A DNA stretch of 64,000 nt from NCBI GenBank assembly GCA_963402885.1, contig OY727094.1, forward strand, positions 4,776,501 to 4,840,500, given 5' to 3'. Made by a program: the position numbers and the translations under genes. Source of the stretch: Antedon bifida. Taxonomy: Eukaryota > Echinodermata > Crinoidea > Comatulida > Antedonidae. The number at the start of each line of letters is the position of its first letter. The stretch's first letter is position 1. The notes below the pieces were generated by a model, which saw only the letters and a list, made by a program, of their open reading frames with translations, was not told the origin of the DNA and made no database searches. Shown one piece after another: positions 48,801 to 61,806 of this stretch.

Positions 48801-51800
48801 TTAATAGCACCCTTTCGATTTACATTTTTGCGATTCTACTAGTAAATATGTTTCAATACAATAAAAGCCCATTGTTTTCTATGTTATTTGTTTGTAAGTT
48901 ATTGTAGATTATACACAGTACAGTAGGTGAGCCAACAATTTGGTTTATCACACAGTACTGTACAATATTAGTCCTACAGTAATAAAGTATACCCAATCCC
49001 TGTATAGCGTTAAGAGAGGCTCAATGCCACGAAGTATGGTACAGTACCATGCAATAGAGCAGCCTCACAATTTTTGTATGAAATTAAATAATATAAAGAA
49101 ACTTTCAAAGTTGAGTGGTTACGGTAATTCTCAATAATTAATAATTCCATCGCATTATCTGATGATGTCATCTAACGAACAAACTCTGACTTGAATAATT
49201 AATAACTTCATCACAGCAGAAACGCACCCATTACAATACATGTATCCAGTATGTATGATTGTTTAATTTTGACACTGTACGTCTTCTGATACCATACTGA
49301 ATACAGATAAAGCACTACCTGATGATGTCATCAAACGAACGAACTCCCGACTAGTTCTGTATCCCAGTGGATACATTAGCAACAGACATGATAATGTTGT
49401 AGATTATGGGGATTTATGAATAAGACATGGCTTTGATCCAAAACAAAGAAAATCAAAGACGATAACATATTTGTCATCCCACTGGACTTACTGTACAAAC
49501 AAATCCCTATAAAATTATATTATCATCAATACCGTATACAGTACATCAATACCAAAAACACATCTTTTTATAGACCTTTTGTAAGTTCTGAAAAAACATG
49601 GAGTTCTAAGTTTACAGTGATGTAAAGTATGACAAAAACATGTTTTAATTGACAAGGTACAGTACTTAAATTGTTTTCACCCCTCTGGGTCCATACAGTT
49701 GTTAGTCCAAGGGGAAGCCTTCTTCCTCTTGAAATGTTTGAAAATGAAATGCACAACTGGGACATTGGGTTAAGTTGTTTTCAGTCCATGAAACAATTAT
49801 ATTGCACAGTCAGTACATAGATTTCATTTTCTTCAGTTATCTAAATCTGATAAAACAGAATTGCAACAATAAAAGCAATATTAACTTTGAGATAAACATA
49901 TTTGCTATGAATTCATCCTAGTACATCACCAGATTTATTAATTTACTAAAAATAGTAAAATGTGTAATTATTTACTTAGTAATTGCAGTTACTCATGTGG
50001 CTAATACAGTTATTAAACTGAACAGAAATTTAAAATTGTAGTGATAGGCATTTAATATTGAATTATTCAGATACAGTTTTTACATAAATGTGAATCCACT
50101 TGTAAGATTTTAAATTATGCAAATGAGATGCGAAGTAAGAAGCAGGTGTTTGTATTGACTTTATAACAATCATATGAATACAATAAAAGCCTGGAATGAC
50201 CTTCTCATTGTTAAAGGTCAAGTGTATCACTAAAGGATCATTTACTTTTTTCTTCTGCTTATTATTATAATAAAGCTGAAAAGAAAACACTGCCAGTTAT
50301 TAAGTAAATAAAGGCATCTTAATTAGCATATTTGTTTGTTTATTTGTTTTGTTTGTTTTACCATATTTCATTCTAGGAAAAGTATTTTTCTATGTGCACA
50401 TTTTTATATATTGGAACAAATAAAGATTTGATTTGAGAATTAATTTATTTATTTAAGGAAAGGAATTAATTTTATTAAAGAAAACAAAATTAAAATGTTT
50501 CTTTTCTGAAAGAGCTGTTTTTTTTTTATATTTGAATACAATTATTCAAATGTTGAACTTTCAACTAAGATTCTTTTGTAATTATTTCATAATACTTGAC
50601 TTATCTTTAAAAATAATCAAAGCAGAACCTTTTATGAAAAATCAATAAAGAGTGTATTGTTGGTTCAACATTCATTTAATCCTATTGTTCTATAACACTG
50701 CAATTTAAATGTAAAATGAAAACCATGCACGATTTAGCTCTTAAAACCCTAGCCATTAATTTATTAACAAAGAACGCATTCAGAATATCGATTTTAAATA
50801 AGGACGTCATTGTATAATGCATTGTTTTTAGAAATCGTAAAGAGGTTATGTACCTTTAGTCTCTGAATTTATGAAAATGTTTTGTGTTGAGTGAGAGATA
50901 TGATGAGTATTCCAAAACCCTGGCTACAGCTTCCCATGTCAAAGGTCAATAAGTACAGTACTTGAATATTTCATTATCATACATAAAATACATCATACAG
51001 TCAAATGAAAAACATCAGAAAACAAAGAAAAAACATTTGATGATGAATTCAATACAACCCAATTATTATTAATCCTAAAAAAGGATTAGTTTCCATTGGG
51101 GTCCTAATAAAATATCAAACCCACAAAACAACAATGAAAACGCCATAAGGGACCCATAGCATGAGCAGCCCCAATGCAACTACAGTACTCTCCTGTCCCA
51201 AACAACTACAAATTCTTCTTATAAACAGTCTAGTCTTTTTCATTGATGCTGTACTGTTCCCGTATAAATTGACATTTAGTTTAATGTTCATTAACACTAC
51301 AAAATCTGCTCCATTGTCGTTAATCTGTGAGCAAGCAATGCATACGTCCCTGGAGACTGGGCTATTACCAATCATAATCAAGTTGCCTTGGCAACAAGTT
51401 ATCAAATGCAATATTGCTAATGAGTATGTACAAATTATTGAGCTTGTATTAATGGAAATTAGAGGCTAACTGCAGAAAAACAAAATGTTGCTGCATTTGC
51501 TGTGTTTCCTTACAGTACATAATAATTTAGCGACCGCAACACAGAGTTTAATCACCTTCTCTGTATTGCATGTCAGCATACTTTTGATTTTTTTTGTTAA
51601 TACCATTGCTACCGATTGATATTATCTGTCAAATTATTATATATTTTTTAATTTATTAATTATCATTTCTTTTATTTCAACAGGTAATACGTCTGTCCAC
51701 AAAATCAATAGTCATAGACCTTATCTAGAAGACGTTAGTTATCATGGAGAGATTGATGAAAATACAAACTCTGTAAATTTACATCCGCACATATTCGCAA

Positions 51801-52735
51801 AAGACGATGACGATGGTGTCAACGGACAAATTTGTACATTCCACGTACTTGATGAAACCGTACCGTTCCGTATCGATCTTATTGATGCGGTAACCGGTCA
51901 GGGAAGTATTGTGGTCCTTGATCCGGAGAGAATCGACTGTGAGCGTCAACCGGAATGGAAGTTTGAAATTCAAGCCGGAGATTGTGGTAAAACGGCACGA
52001 TTTTCTCACAAGTATGTGGATTTAATTACAAATAATTGCATTAATAATTCATAATCATTTATTATATTTGCATGTTAACGAGGCTAATCCTGCCCAGAAG
52101 GAAGTAATTCCTCATGTTGGTTTGTATGAATTGTTACACAGTAAACATTCAAAATATTGAGAATGTATCATCATATAATGTTTGATAGCTGTTACTTCCT
52201 TCCTCTGAACTCCTTCCCTCTATTACTTCCCCCAATATTAAAAAGAAATTGAAGAATTTTACATAAAGAAATAAGACAAAATGTTTATTATAATTTATGT
52301 TATATTCATACTAACTCGAGTGTACCTACTGTAAGGAACCATATCTCATAACTGTATATTTTTGCTGTTGTGACAATAAAGTTTTATCGTATCGTATCGT
52401 AAGAATTAACGTAAAGAAATAAGAACAAATGTATAATATAATTTAAGAATTAACGTAAAGAAAAGTATATATTAAAATGATTTACTGTAACAAAACATGC
52501 AATTTTCTACACTGTGATCCATGTAGATCGACTGTACACATTGTAATGGCAGACATCAACGATAACAAACCGTACTTTAACAAGATTGCGTACGAAGCCG
52601 CCGTGGACGAGGGCGAGATTCTTTACAATTTCACACAAGTAGAAGCTCTTGATGACGATTGTTCACCGCAGTACTCAAAGATTTGCGAGTACGAAATCAT
52701 CACGCCTGACGTCCCGTTTGTTATCGATAACAAAG
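39828..52735 (+). CDS. CLSTN: Calsyntenin, 5' part (signal peptide and first cadherin-region exons)
   Basis: Three coding exons with fitting phases: 39828-39912, 51684-52011 and 52527-52735. Exon 1 encodes MASARALLVVAVYLCVNCIN, a clear signal peptide, and a short acidic linker. Exon 2 gives YLEDVSYHGEIDENTNSV, KDDDDGVNGQICTF, VPFRIDLIDAVTGQGSI, IDCERQ and FEIQAGDCG, the typical calsyntenin first cadherin repeat. Exon 3 carries the Ca-binding linker DINDNKPYF and VEALDDDCSPQYSKICEYEI followed by TPDVPFVIDNKG, start of the second repeat. Calsyntenins are type I membrane proteins that link cargo to kinesin-1 and organise synapses. The remaining cadherin, LNS/laminin-G-like, transmembrane and cytoplasmic parts must lie beyond the window; the exon 3 donor at 52736 is open. 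Introns are 11.8 kb and 0.5 kb. Paralogue number is not assignable, and invertebrates usually have one. Confidence 0.95.
44191..46631. mobile_element. 2.44-kb PIF/Harbinger-like non-autonomous transposon, calsyntenin intron 1
   Basis: Perfect terminal inverted repeats of about 40 bp start GGGGCCGTCCAAAAACTA and continue into TTTCCGCGAGTTCCGCG. The trinucleotide TTA flanks both ends (44188-44190 and 46632-46634), matching the TWA duplication of the PIF/Harbinger superfamily. Both subterminal zones carry several GCGGAACTCGCGG-type words in both orientations, probable transposase-binding sites. The interior has more C+G than the surroundings but only short frames (for example 44778-45047) without transposase motifs. 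A lone end of the same family lies at 59563-59593. Confidence 0.88.
47690..48030. repeat. Dispersed repeat led by (AAT)n, calsyntenin intron 1
   Basis: An AATAAT run is followed by TTCATTCTTATATGGCGC, CTCTCAATGCGCTGAACATT, GAGTACCCATTTATACACCT and GGGTGGAAT. This arrangement is like a repeat I recall as common in marine invertebrate genomes (microsatellite lead, ..GCGC, CTCAATGCGCT, ACCCATT.ACACCTGGGTGG). Small frames across it are not genes. Confidence 0.6.
48604..48788. mobile_element. MITE, GTCTACACTATCAAAC family, calsyntenin intron 1
   Basis: The left end is CGGTGTCTACACTATCAAAC and the right end TTGATAGTGTAGACAGTGCT. The interior has three CATATCACTACCATATT-type repeats, so it is slightly longer than average. 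Confidence 0.85.
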
Positions 52736-52868
52736 GTGAGTTTTATGTTTACTTGCGCTGTTTACTAGCTGCTTTTTCATTTGTCCAGTGTGGAATAGTC
52801 TTCTCTCTTTCAGCCTGTAGAACCTGTATTAAGAAGACATCTGTGTGACACAACAAAGTGTCCCCTTA

Positions 52869-52992
52869 AAACTTGGTTCCCACTAGCATGTCAGCGCAAC
52901 ACAAGTAATTTGACCAATCACAGCACGATAGATGATAAAACTGTCGTTTATCATTGGTCAACTCACTGACATCCTACTGGGAACCCCAGCTT
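52869..52992. mobile_element. Small inverted-repeat element, GTTCCCAC family, copy 3
   Basis: Begins AACTTGGTTCCCACTAGCAT and ends CTACTGGGAACCCCAGCTTA. The interior contains TAATTTGACCAATCACAG and CATTGGTCAACTCA, as in the copy at 210-471. Confidence 0.65.
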
Positions 52993-53428
52993 AATATAAA
53001 TGCTCCCTTTATTTAATATGGGTGTGGTGTTAAAAAAATATATATTTCCAATTGTTTTTATTTTAAAAAAATGTCCCCTTAATAAGGTGTTCCATATTTT
53101 TGTGCAATACAATAGTAATAAATACCTTTCAAAAAGTACCCACCTTTTCTTACTGTAGTTTGGTAGTGTAGGTTTTATTTTATTCTTTCAAAAGTAAAGA
53201 AAACAATTAACTTCACACCTCAACATACAAGCTGTGATCAAAGGCATACCATAGATGAAATTAAGCAAACTTATCTATCTGACAAAACAAACCCGCATTT
53301 GGAAAATTAAACCAGGCATAAATTCAGCTGTAAGAATAGATAAACGAGTCGAAAAGGATTACGGTTAGTCGCTTTTAAATGGTTGGCAAACTACTGCAGA
53401 CGTGCATGACTGATTCTTGGATCAAAGT

Positions 53429-53674
53429 GGAGTGGAGTTGTGGCTTGGTGATTATGATGCTTGGCTACCACTCCAAGGGTCCTGGGTTCAAGTCCCGTCA
53501 TATGTCAGGATTTTTTCTAAGGACAAAATTACAACTCCACTCCCAAAGACTTGTAATAAGACCTTGTTTTTGTAGAGCATCTTGTGTATATGTTTGTCTT
53601 GTGAATCTCTGAGGGTCTCTAATGGATGGATGGATCACCCTCAATAAATATGGTCCAAAAAAAAAAAAAAAAAA
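53429..53674 (+). mobile_element. tRNA-derived SINE with poly(A) tail
   Basis: The head is GTGGCTTGGTGATTATGATG (box A region) and GGGTTCAAGTCCCGTCA (good box B). The body is ACAACTCCACTCCCAAAGAC ... TGTATATGTTTGTCTTGTGA, then TGGATGGATGGATCACC, AATAAATATGG and an A run at about 53657-53674. The long poly(A) suggests that this is the youngest of the three copies. Confidence 0.85.
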
Positions 53675-56107
53675 AGTTCTGCCTACTCTTCAAATCAAAT
53701 AAAGTTGTATAAAGATAGTGTAGTGCGTAGCAATACCTCGATAAACCGACAATAGCCTATATTCTCATTTGGTTCAAAGTGGCACCAAATTACAAATTTA
53801 TGAACATTCATACGTATTTTAGCGGTAGTTAATTGTGTGCACAAGGCCTACCATTGGTATAGTTGATTTTGGAAATTAAAGAAAAACAAAATTTGTAATA
53901 ATGTATAGTATTCCAGTATGTTTGATTAATCATTCACAGACAGCAATAAAATATTAATAATTGACTCCTTAGGCTACTGAGAAAAATAAGCATACATAAA
54001 GTATCAATTTACAAGACCCTCTAGCTAGTAGCTGCACATGCTTTTTTAATATTAATGACCATGTTTAGTATCTTAAACTGAAATATAATTAACGAGCAAT
54101 ATGAAAATGTACATAAATTGATTATTCAGTTTACAGCAGCAATTCTCATTGCAAATTAAAATGGATTCCTGTATAATAAATCCTTGATCGATATGATTCT
54201 GTTGTTCATAATAAATTATGAATTATGAGTGGAGTTGATACAGTATATTTTGTAATGCAAACAAATTATTAAATTTATCAAATGAAATAATGTCATAGAA
54301 TCAGTGATTGAAATTCAGATGTTGTACGGTGTGGAGAGATTGCTAAAACTACATTTTGTCCTAGTGTAAATGGGCCTTAAATATTGTGAAGGTGTTCAAA
54401 ACTATGCTGTTATAACACAACATCAGAAAGATGATATCTGCTATAAAACTAAAAGTAATTGTATTAAGATTGAATTAACAGAATAGATAAAAATCTTAAT
54501 ATATTAGATAACTACAACATGCTAGGCTCGTTTGTGTTATATCTTTTCACGATCATTTAAAATGTTTATACTTCTAAAGTGCCCCGAGGCCCTGTGAGTG
54601 TTTACGAAAGTAACCTCATTTTCACAATCAGTTAAACATTTGCCTTTAGGGGCTTAAATGCGCACCAAAAGTACTTATTCATAGTACGTCAAGTAAACGA
54701 TCACACCAGCCTAGCCTGATGTAAAACATAGTGTAATAAGATAGAGCGATCCAGCTGTGTGTTGGAATATTACCGAGGAGTTGGCTGTTAGACCCGCTGT
54801 TAACAAGTTATTTTCAGTTATGTTTCTTTCTTTGCTTGAAATTCTTAGCCAGTGATGGTGAATTATTTTTTAAGCCTTTGAAGTTTAAAATTTCCTAATG
54901 TGGTTTTAAAAGAATTTTAAAAAAAAGGAGAGTCTGTGGACTATGGTTATACAGTATTATTACTCCTTTTCCTCGTTGAAATGTTCTTAACAATTTTATT
55001 GTACAGTGCGTTATTTTATTATTCAAATAGTTACTTTTAGTAGATAGATAAATTTACATTTAAATTAATACTGTAGACATCGATATTTTTGGGTTTTTTT
55101 GTTTTATATTAAAGCTACTGTACTGTGTACACTAATGCCATTTAGATTTAAATTTATTTTAAAATCCTATTAAACAATATATTTTGAATTCAACCGTAAA
55201 ATGATAGATAATCAACCCAAATATGCCGCTTCAATGGTTTCATCCAATCAAACCTCTAATAAATATTTATTACAACCTAATCAATTTATTCCATAATCTT
55301 GTATAAGGGAATATTCCTTGCAATTAAATATATTTATGTATCCTCCATTAAATTAATTAAGTAATCAGGACTTAATTTGGTAATTATGGTAAAAAAAGAC
55401 AAGGATCCTCTGTGCTAATTATTTTTTATAATTAAAAATTAATTTAGTGAAAAAGGTCTAGGGTTCAATCCTGGCCTACAGTACTGTAGTGCTACGACTC
55501 ATTCAACTTCACCCCCAAAGGCTCAAATAAGACTTAAGCGTGATAATTTATCAAATATTTTATCCATCCTGTAAATACTTGCTGTTGGATGTGTATGAAA
55601 TATACAGTAATACTGTTATAGAGAATACATACTGTACAGTAGTGTACATACAGTAAATGGTAGGCGAAATGTTATTGAAGTTAGCAATGCCAGTTGTAAA
55701 CACAAAATCTTGTACAGTACCATACTATTGACTTATTTATGCAAGCTTCAATATCATGAATAATTGTTATTGATTTTCAATAGTATCAGTTGCGTGTTAG
55801 TACGTTGAGATGCATAATTATATACAGTAGTCTTATTTTGTTCATACATGCTGTAGTAGTGTACACAATATGAATATAAACTTATGCATGTTTCCAATTA
55901 ATTGCTATTTTACATTTCAGAATTTTACAAAAATCAATTTTGATTCTTGAATAATGTCAATAACATAACAAGCATGTTGACATTTGTAATAGAAATTATA
56001 ATAAAAGAACTGATCCGTAGTCTTAACGGACAATATGATGGACGAATTGTTTTTCAAATATTTGGAACTTTCTTTTTTGATTGTTTTTTTATTTAGCTTT
56101 TTGATCA

Positions 56108-56362
56108 TTTTATTTGTATCTCCAATGAGATCCAGCCACTGATGATACCCACAGCATTGTCATTTTTCCAGTGCTTATTTTATTTGTATCTTCATTGAGA
56201 TCCAGCCACTGATACAGACAACATTGTCATTTTTCCAGTGCTTATTTTATTTGTATCTTCATTGAGATCCAGCCACTGATACCCACAACACTGTCATTTT
56301 TCAGTGCTTATTTTATTTGTATCCATTGCGATCCAGCCACTGATAACCACAGCATTGCCATT
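56108..56362 (-). repeat. Four tandem copies of the ~70-bp repeat also found at 16.4 kb (inverted)
   Basis: GATCCAGCCACTGATACCCA, CATTGTCATTTTTCCAGTGC and TTATTTTATTTGTATCTTCA recur four times at about 70-bp spacing, the reverse complement of the unit at 16415-16705. Copy number and unit length are the same in both arrays. Confidence 0.85.
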
Positions 56363-57012
56363 TTTTCATTAGTTTTGCCATAGAATTGATAAATAAAAAT
56401 ATAATATAAATGCATTAATATTTTGTTATATTCTATCTCTTTTTCTTATTATTCTTTTATCAGAAATTAATGCATATTCTCTATACCTACTTGAAATAAA
56501 TATTAATAATAATAATAATAAACCAAACTCATTCAATAATTTCTATACTGTTTATAATATTTTACTGTTGCTAAGATACCAATGCTCAATCTCACAGTGT
56601 ATTCAAGCTTCAACAATTATGGACGAAATAAAGAATTAATGTACTGTACTATTTAAAATGTCAGTGTAGCGTTTGATTTTATTAGCAATAGCATTCATGA
56701 TTTTTCAGCGTCTTTCAGACATTTAGGAATGGTGTTGGAAATTATAATGTACCAATATTTTTGTATTAGTTAGAGTGAAATCGATTGTAAAATGATGTGC
56801 AATATGAGTTTAATAATTTATAATTAAAATATTTTCATTATTCATTTTTATTATGATTGCATAAATATTGATTACACCGCCAGGATTGTGGTAGTTCTTT
56901 TTTTTTAAAAACAAAATTCTTCATGAGCTAGACCAGCTAGTATACCTATTACCATCACTTCTGCTCTTTTGCATCTCCGAAGTTTTGTATGGTGTCTGCC
57001 ACAGTGTGTGTA

Positions 57013-57389
57013 TACCTGCCAACTCTCACGCATAATGCGTGATTCTCGCACATGAGTGCCGATTTTTTTATGCCTCACGCGTGCGTAGCTATTTCCCACG
57101 CATCCATAAAAATATTCAGAAAAAACATTTTGAAATTAACTTGACTAATTTGAAGGAAAAATAGCCTAGGACTGCACATTATTTAATTAATTTGAGCATA
57201 CAGTAATGAGCCTACTGTCCTATGTTTATTTGTGTTTTATGGTTGATGTAGTACAGGAAAGTCAACTTAATTCGTTGAAAAAGTAGAGGGCGTATTTCAT
57301 GATTATTTTGAGTTAAAAGAACATACAGTAGTGGGTGCTACTTTAATTTAATGTTCACACATTGGCCACTTGAAAAGTTGGCAGGAATA
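57013..57389. mobile_element. Inverted-repeat element, ACCTGCCAACT family
   Basis: The left end is TATACCTGCCAACTCTCACG and the right end GAAAAGTTGGCAGGAATA, giving an imperfect terminal repeat of about 16 bp across ~375 bp. The left part is rich in CACGCATAATGCGTGATTCT-like self-complementary words. Flanking TA on both sides would suit a TA-targeting family, but this is not decisive. Confidence 0.55.
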
Positions 57390-57496
57390 CATTATGTGTG
57401 TAAACATCAAAGTTAAGCTACAATAGGCAATGTGAAAGAAAAGGTACATTATACAGTAGTCTCTAGTTTGAAATCGCACCATTTTTACATTATATT

Positions 57497-57860
57497 CACC
57501 ATCAATCAATCAATCGTTCGATTTATATAGCGCCATTCCAACATTCATTGCTCATGGCGCTGTTAACAAAAATCAGAAAAGGTGAGTTTTGAGTAGTGAC
57601 TCAATAATGATGTGTGTTTAATGTTCAAGGGTAGGTGGTTCCAGAGCCTAGGTCCAGCAACACTGAAAGTCCGATCTCCACAACTATGTTTGCTCCATCA
57701 CTCACTTTAGGTAGGCCAGCCCTCAACAAAGTCAATCTGCGACACAATGACCACATTAAGGCCCTGCATGCGTTGCATACATGTTGACTAGCATAGCCAA
57801 GTGCACAGGACATATCCCTTAGCCTACCTGCCAATCCAATGCTCAACCTTGATAGCTAGT
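57497..57860. repeat. Dispersed repeat led by (ATCA)n
   Basis: An ATCAATCAATCAATCG run is followed by TTTATATAGCGCCATTCC, CTCATGGCGCTGTTAAC, GGTGGTTCCAGAGCCTAGG and CCACATTAAGGCCCTGCATG. The start is characteristic of repeats seen widely in invertebrate deuterostome DNA (from memory, unverified). The 73-codon minus-strand frame here is not a gene. Confidence 0.6.
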
Positions 57861-58885
57861 TACAATTAAGGCATACTTTCACACAATTTTCGTCATTATC
57901 CTGAGAGAGAGTGACAAACTTTTCTAATTAGTGGCAAGCACTCTTTGTACTGTAAAATGCAGGCGTGAGAATCGCTTGTTTACACGGTCACAAGATGACC
58001 CAGGCATGGATATCCTCTGAAACATGTGTTTCTTTTTGATCTCTGTATCAGAAGGCACCAGAAGCTCCCCCTCCACTCTCTTTACCCCAACCGGAGTCAG
58101 TCAGGTATAATTCTGAAAAAGTATGGATAATATCTTTAGGATCATGTCAAAATTGACATGATTTTACTTTGTTTCATTAAAGATGTTTATAATTTAAAAC
58201 AGTCATTGCAATAATTGTTTACAAACAATGTGTTATCCAAAAAAGACTTGTTAAATATTGCATAATCAGGTTTTTAAGTCAAAATTGACATGATTTTACT
58301 TTGTTTATATTGAAGAGGTTTATGAAACAGTCATTGCAAATATATATTTACAAACAATGTTTTATCCAAAAAAAGACTTGCTAAATATTGCAGGTTTTTA
58401 AGTTAAACAAAATTAGGTACTGCAGTAGCATAATTTTGACATGGTTCCTTTAGTATATTTATTATTCATTTTATAACATCTGCTCACTGAATGAATTCTT
58501 GAATGTGAATATTATACCGAAAAATTGCATAAAAAGAATATAGAAAGTTTATCTGTTTCGGCTCATCATCATTATTTAAAATTACACTTAATTATTTTGA
58601 TAATTTTCAATATAATCTACTTGACCTTTAGTGCTTCTCATGGCTTTACGCAGGTCATTTATCATTCCATTAATATTTCATCTTTTCCAATTACTTATCA
58701 TTAACCAAGTCCTTAAGTATTTCCAAAATTTAATATAAATATTGTACATCATTGTAATCATATTTAATGCATAAAATTGTTAATTATCCTCTCAACATTT
58801 CTCATCTACCGTGATATTATGCTTTCTACACTATCTTTCCAATTTTGTTTGTTAAGGGTCAGGATGTTTTTTTTACAATATTATA

Positions 58886-59051
58886 TTAAACTACATTATC
58901 AAACTTAATTATGCACCAAAAAAATGTGATGTGCCCATATATAGACGATGATGTCATATCATCACTACCATATTTAAGCATATCTCTACCATATTTGGGC
59001 ACATCACACTTTTTTTGTTTAACTACTTTGATAGCTAGCGTAGACAGAGCT
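58886..59051. mobile_element. MITE, GTCTACACTATCAAAC family
   Basis: The left end is worn (AAACTACATTATCAAACTTA) and the right end is TTTGATAGCTAGCGTAGACA followed by GAGCTAG, with a four-base insertion in the right repeat. Confidence 0.8.
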
Positions 59052-59562
59052 AGTCTTTTGATTCATCCAGTTAATTTTTTGTCTTCCTTCTTTTACTGTT
59101 AATTAACATACATTATTAGTTTAAAAACTATCATACAAACAATTATTAAATGAAGGAACGTATAGAGATTTGGATAACCTTATTCTGTAGTTCCTTTTCT
59201 TTATCTCCTGTCAGCTTGTCTCATAACATTTTCATCATCTCAACCGTTTTCTTTCTCTCACTCCCGTCCATCGTTAAAAAGATCGATGTGGACACTAATT
59301 TATATTCTTACGTTTCATTGTGCATCTAGGTTACTTCATGTAACCCGTAGTATAGTCTTAGCGGATGCTGCACAAGATGCTTCCAGGCTTTAGTAACATA
59401 ATATTATTGCCTTTTACTCTTTGTAATAATAATGCGTATGCAGATAATAATAACGTGTGTAATGTGCATACTATTCCCAAGGCCTGTTATACTTATACAT
59501 TATTCAGAATATGCTGCCAACTGCTTTGTGGGTTTAAGCCTACAGTATTAGTTCATTATCAT

Positions 59563-59593
59563 AGGGGCCGTCCAAAAACTAATTTTCCGCGAG
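59563..59593. mobile_element. Lone end of the Harbinger-like element
   Basis: GGGGCCGTCCAAAAACTAAT followed by TTTCCGCGAG is identical to the end of the 44191-46631 element, then the similarity stops. No partner end was found in the rest of the window, so it is a truncated copy. Confidence 0.8.
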
Positions 59594-61656
59594 ATTTTAT
59601 CAGATTCTATAGCATTTTGATCAATCTTACATTATCTATAGCATCGACATTATTTTAAGTAATTTTTTTAATAAATTAATTTATGTGTCTCTAGGTTATA
59701 GGTATGTTAGCAGTTTAGAGATCATGTCAATAATATTTTACTGCAGTTACTGTAGTAACTATGTTTTGTTTACTCTTTAACCTGTTTAACATATAATTTA
59801 TTTAGCATTGTACCAAGCCTTTTTTTTTTGGTAATTATTACACACAGTTCATTGCAGTTGAACAATGTTGTTACTGCAGCAACTGTAGTAGAATCATTTT
59901 AACATGATCCCTTATTTTGTGGCAATGAAAAGCGTTTTCTCTTTTCATTTGTGCCTTTAATTATCTTATTCATGTCATTTATATTCATTCAATTACTGCT
60001 ACGCATACAGTTTGGAACATGGCAAGCAATGTAACAATCTAACGATAATCTGACGATATAAATACCCTAATCATAATTCGCTGTTCCCTTGGGCCATTAG
60101 TTGCCAGGTAATTCCAATAATTACCTGTCTAATTATCGACTAGTGGTGTAGGTAGCAACGTTTTGCAAATTAAAACCATTTTTAAATCTCAAGTTTAGAA
60201 TTTGTTAATTTGTGACAATTGGCACCATGGTATGCCTCACTCATATGTTACTGATTTTAATGCTCCCTGGCCTACTGAGCGTGAGCAGAATGTGGGATTA
60301 CTAATTAAGTTAATTTGTAATAAGGAAAATCGTGTAATTTTTGCTTTTTAGAGGTCTGCATATAGAAAGTCTTGAAATTACATTATTGATTAATTTTATA
60401 CATGAATCCAAGGTGGCATTTCGGTTATAGCTATTATGGTAATTTAGGGCTAGCTATCCAGGATTCTATATTAATATTAATAAATGAAGAGGCTTCCAAT
60501 TTCTGATTGGCTGTTCATAATTTATGTGTGAAAGCATATATGCAGTAGTCTACATAATTATGCGTAAATATAACAACAAGCACTATATGAAAATAGTGCG
60601 TAAATAGTACTGTATAGTACCATGTTATTACTTATGTTTTTAATTTGAAAATATTCTGTTTATGCTTTTCAACAACAAAATTATTTCCATTTCAAATGGT
60701 CTGTAGCTCTCCAACTTGCTACCAAATTTCTAAAAATAGAAACCAACACAAACTGTAAAAATGACTATATGACGGAGTATAGTTAGGCACGTGGTCTGAA
60801 TCGAAATTTGGCAAAAGTTTATTGGGTGGGGTTATACTCGAATCTTGTCTATACCCCTGTATATTGAATAAATTAGGGGTGGAATTATATTTGAACATGG
60901 ACACTTGATCATGGGATTATACTTGATTATTACAGTAATTATATATGAAGTTAGGTATTTAAAAGTCTATTAATAGCTGGTTAGCTGCCTGATTACTAAT
61001 ACAGTTTCTATTAGTATTTTTCAATGTTTTAAAATAGGGCTGTTCTAAATCGATTTGCTTCTTGTACAGTTAAAAATATCTAGACTTTCTATTGATGTTA
61101 TTTTATTACTGAATTTCTAATTACAAACCTGTCAATGTATGAAACCGAAATCATATGTTAGACGGTTCCCCACCGTTGGACCAGGGATAGAAACCTTCAG
61201 GGACCTGTTAACCTCCCTTGGTGTTTGTCTGCGGTGCTGTCAGCCTAGTGACAATATGAATAGGTGTCCAGGTCAAGTGTGTATCAGATTTGATGTTAGT
61301 TGTGAGAGTTTTTATGACAACACCACAAAATTCAAATGTTTTTTTATGGTCTTTTACTGTAGTTTCATGTGGTTTTCATGTTCATGGGTTTTGGCATGGA
61401 GTTATTATGGTTAGCATATTACTGTGGGTCTATTGCCATTTTTATGGCCTTGTTTGTTTACAGGTTTCTCTGCTAGAGGCATCTCCAATTAAAAGCTTGC
61501 TATAAGAAATAGTTCTAAAATTGTAATAAATGAGTAAGTTTTTAATTATAACCAAATTAATGTGATACAAATACAGAATTTGTTCTGGTCAAAAAAGGGT
61601 CAAAATGTATAGTGTCGTGTTCCCTTCTTCTTGAAATTGCTTTTTTTTCTATAGAT

Positions 61657-61806
61657 CTAAATCCTTGCCTACACTAACTTTATATGACAAAAAAATGTGA
61701 TGTGCCCATATATGGACATGATGATGTCATATTACTACCATATTTGGTCATATCACTACCATATTTGGGCACATCACACTAGTTTGATAGTGTAGACAGA
61801 GCTTTA
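61657..61806. mobile_element. MITE, GTCTACACTATCAAAC family
   Basis: The left end is diverged (AAATCCTTGCCTACACTAAC) and the right end intact (TTTGATAGTGTAGACAGAGC). The interior is close to the copy at 32937. Confidence 0.85.

Noticed and set aside
55440..55540. GGGTTCAATCC as a tRNA or SINE
   Set aside because: Only a box-B-like word is present; no cloverleaf or SINE body could be built around it.
58052..58104. Possible small exon (AG-flanked, GT donor) coding for a Pro/Ser-rich peptide
   Set aside because: It would enter in phase 1 and leave in phase 0 and matches nothing in calsyntenin at this place. Splice signals alone are not enough.
61139..61414. 91-codon frame with several cysteines as a secreted peptide gene
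   Set aside because: It lacks a signal peptide or a known cysteine pattern, and no flanking exons were found.
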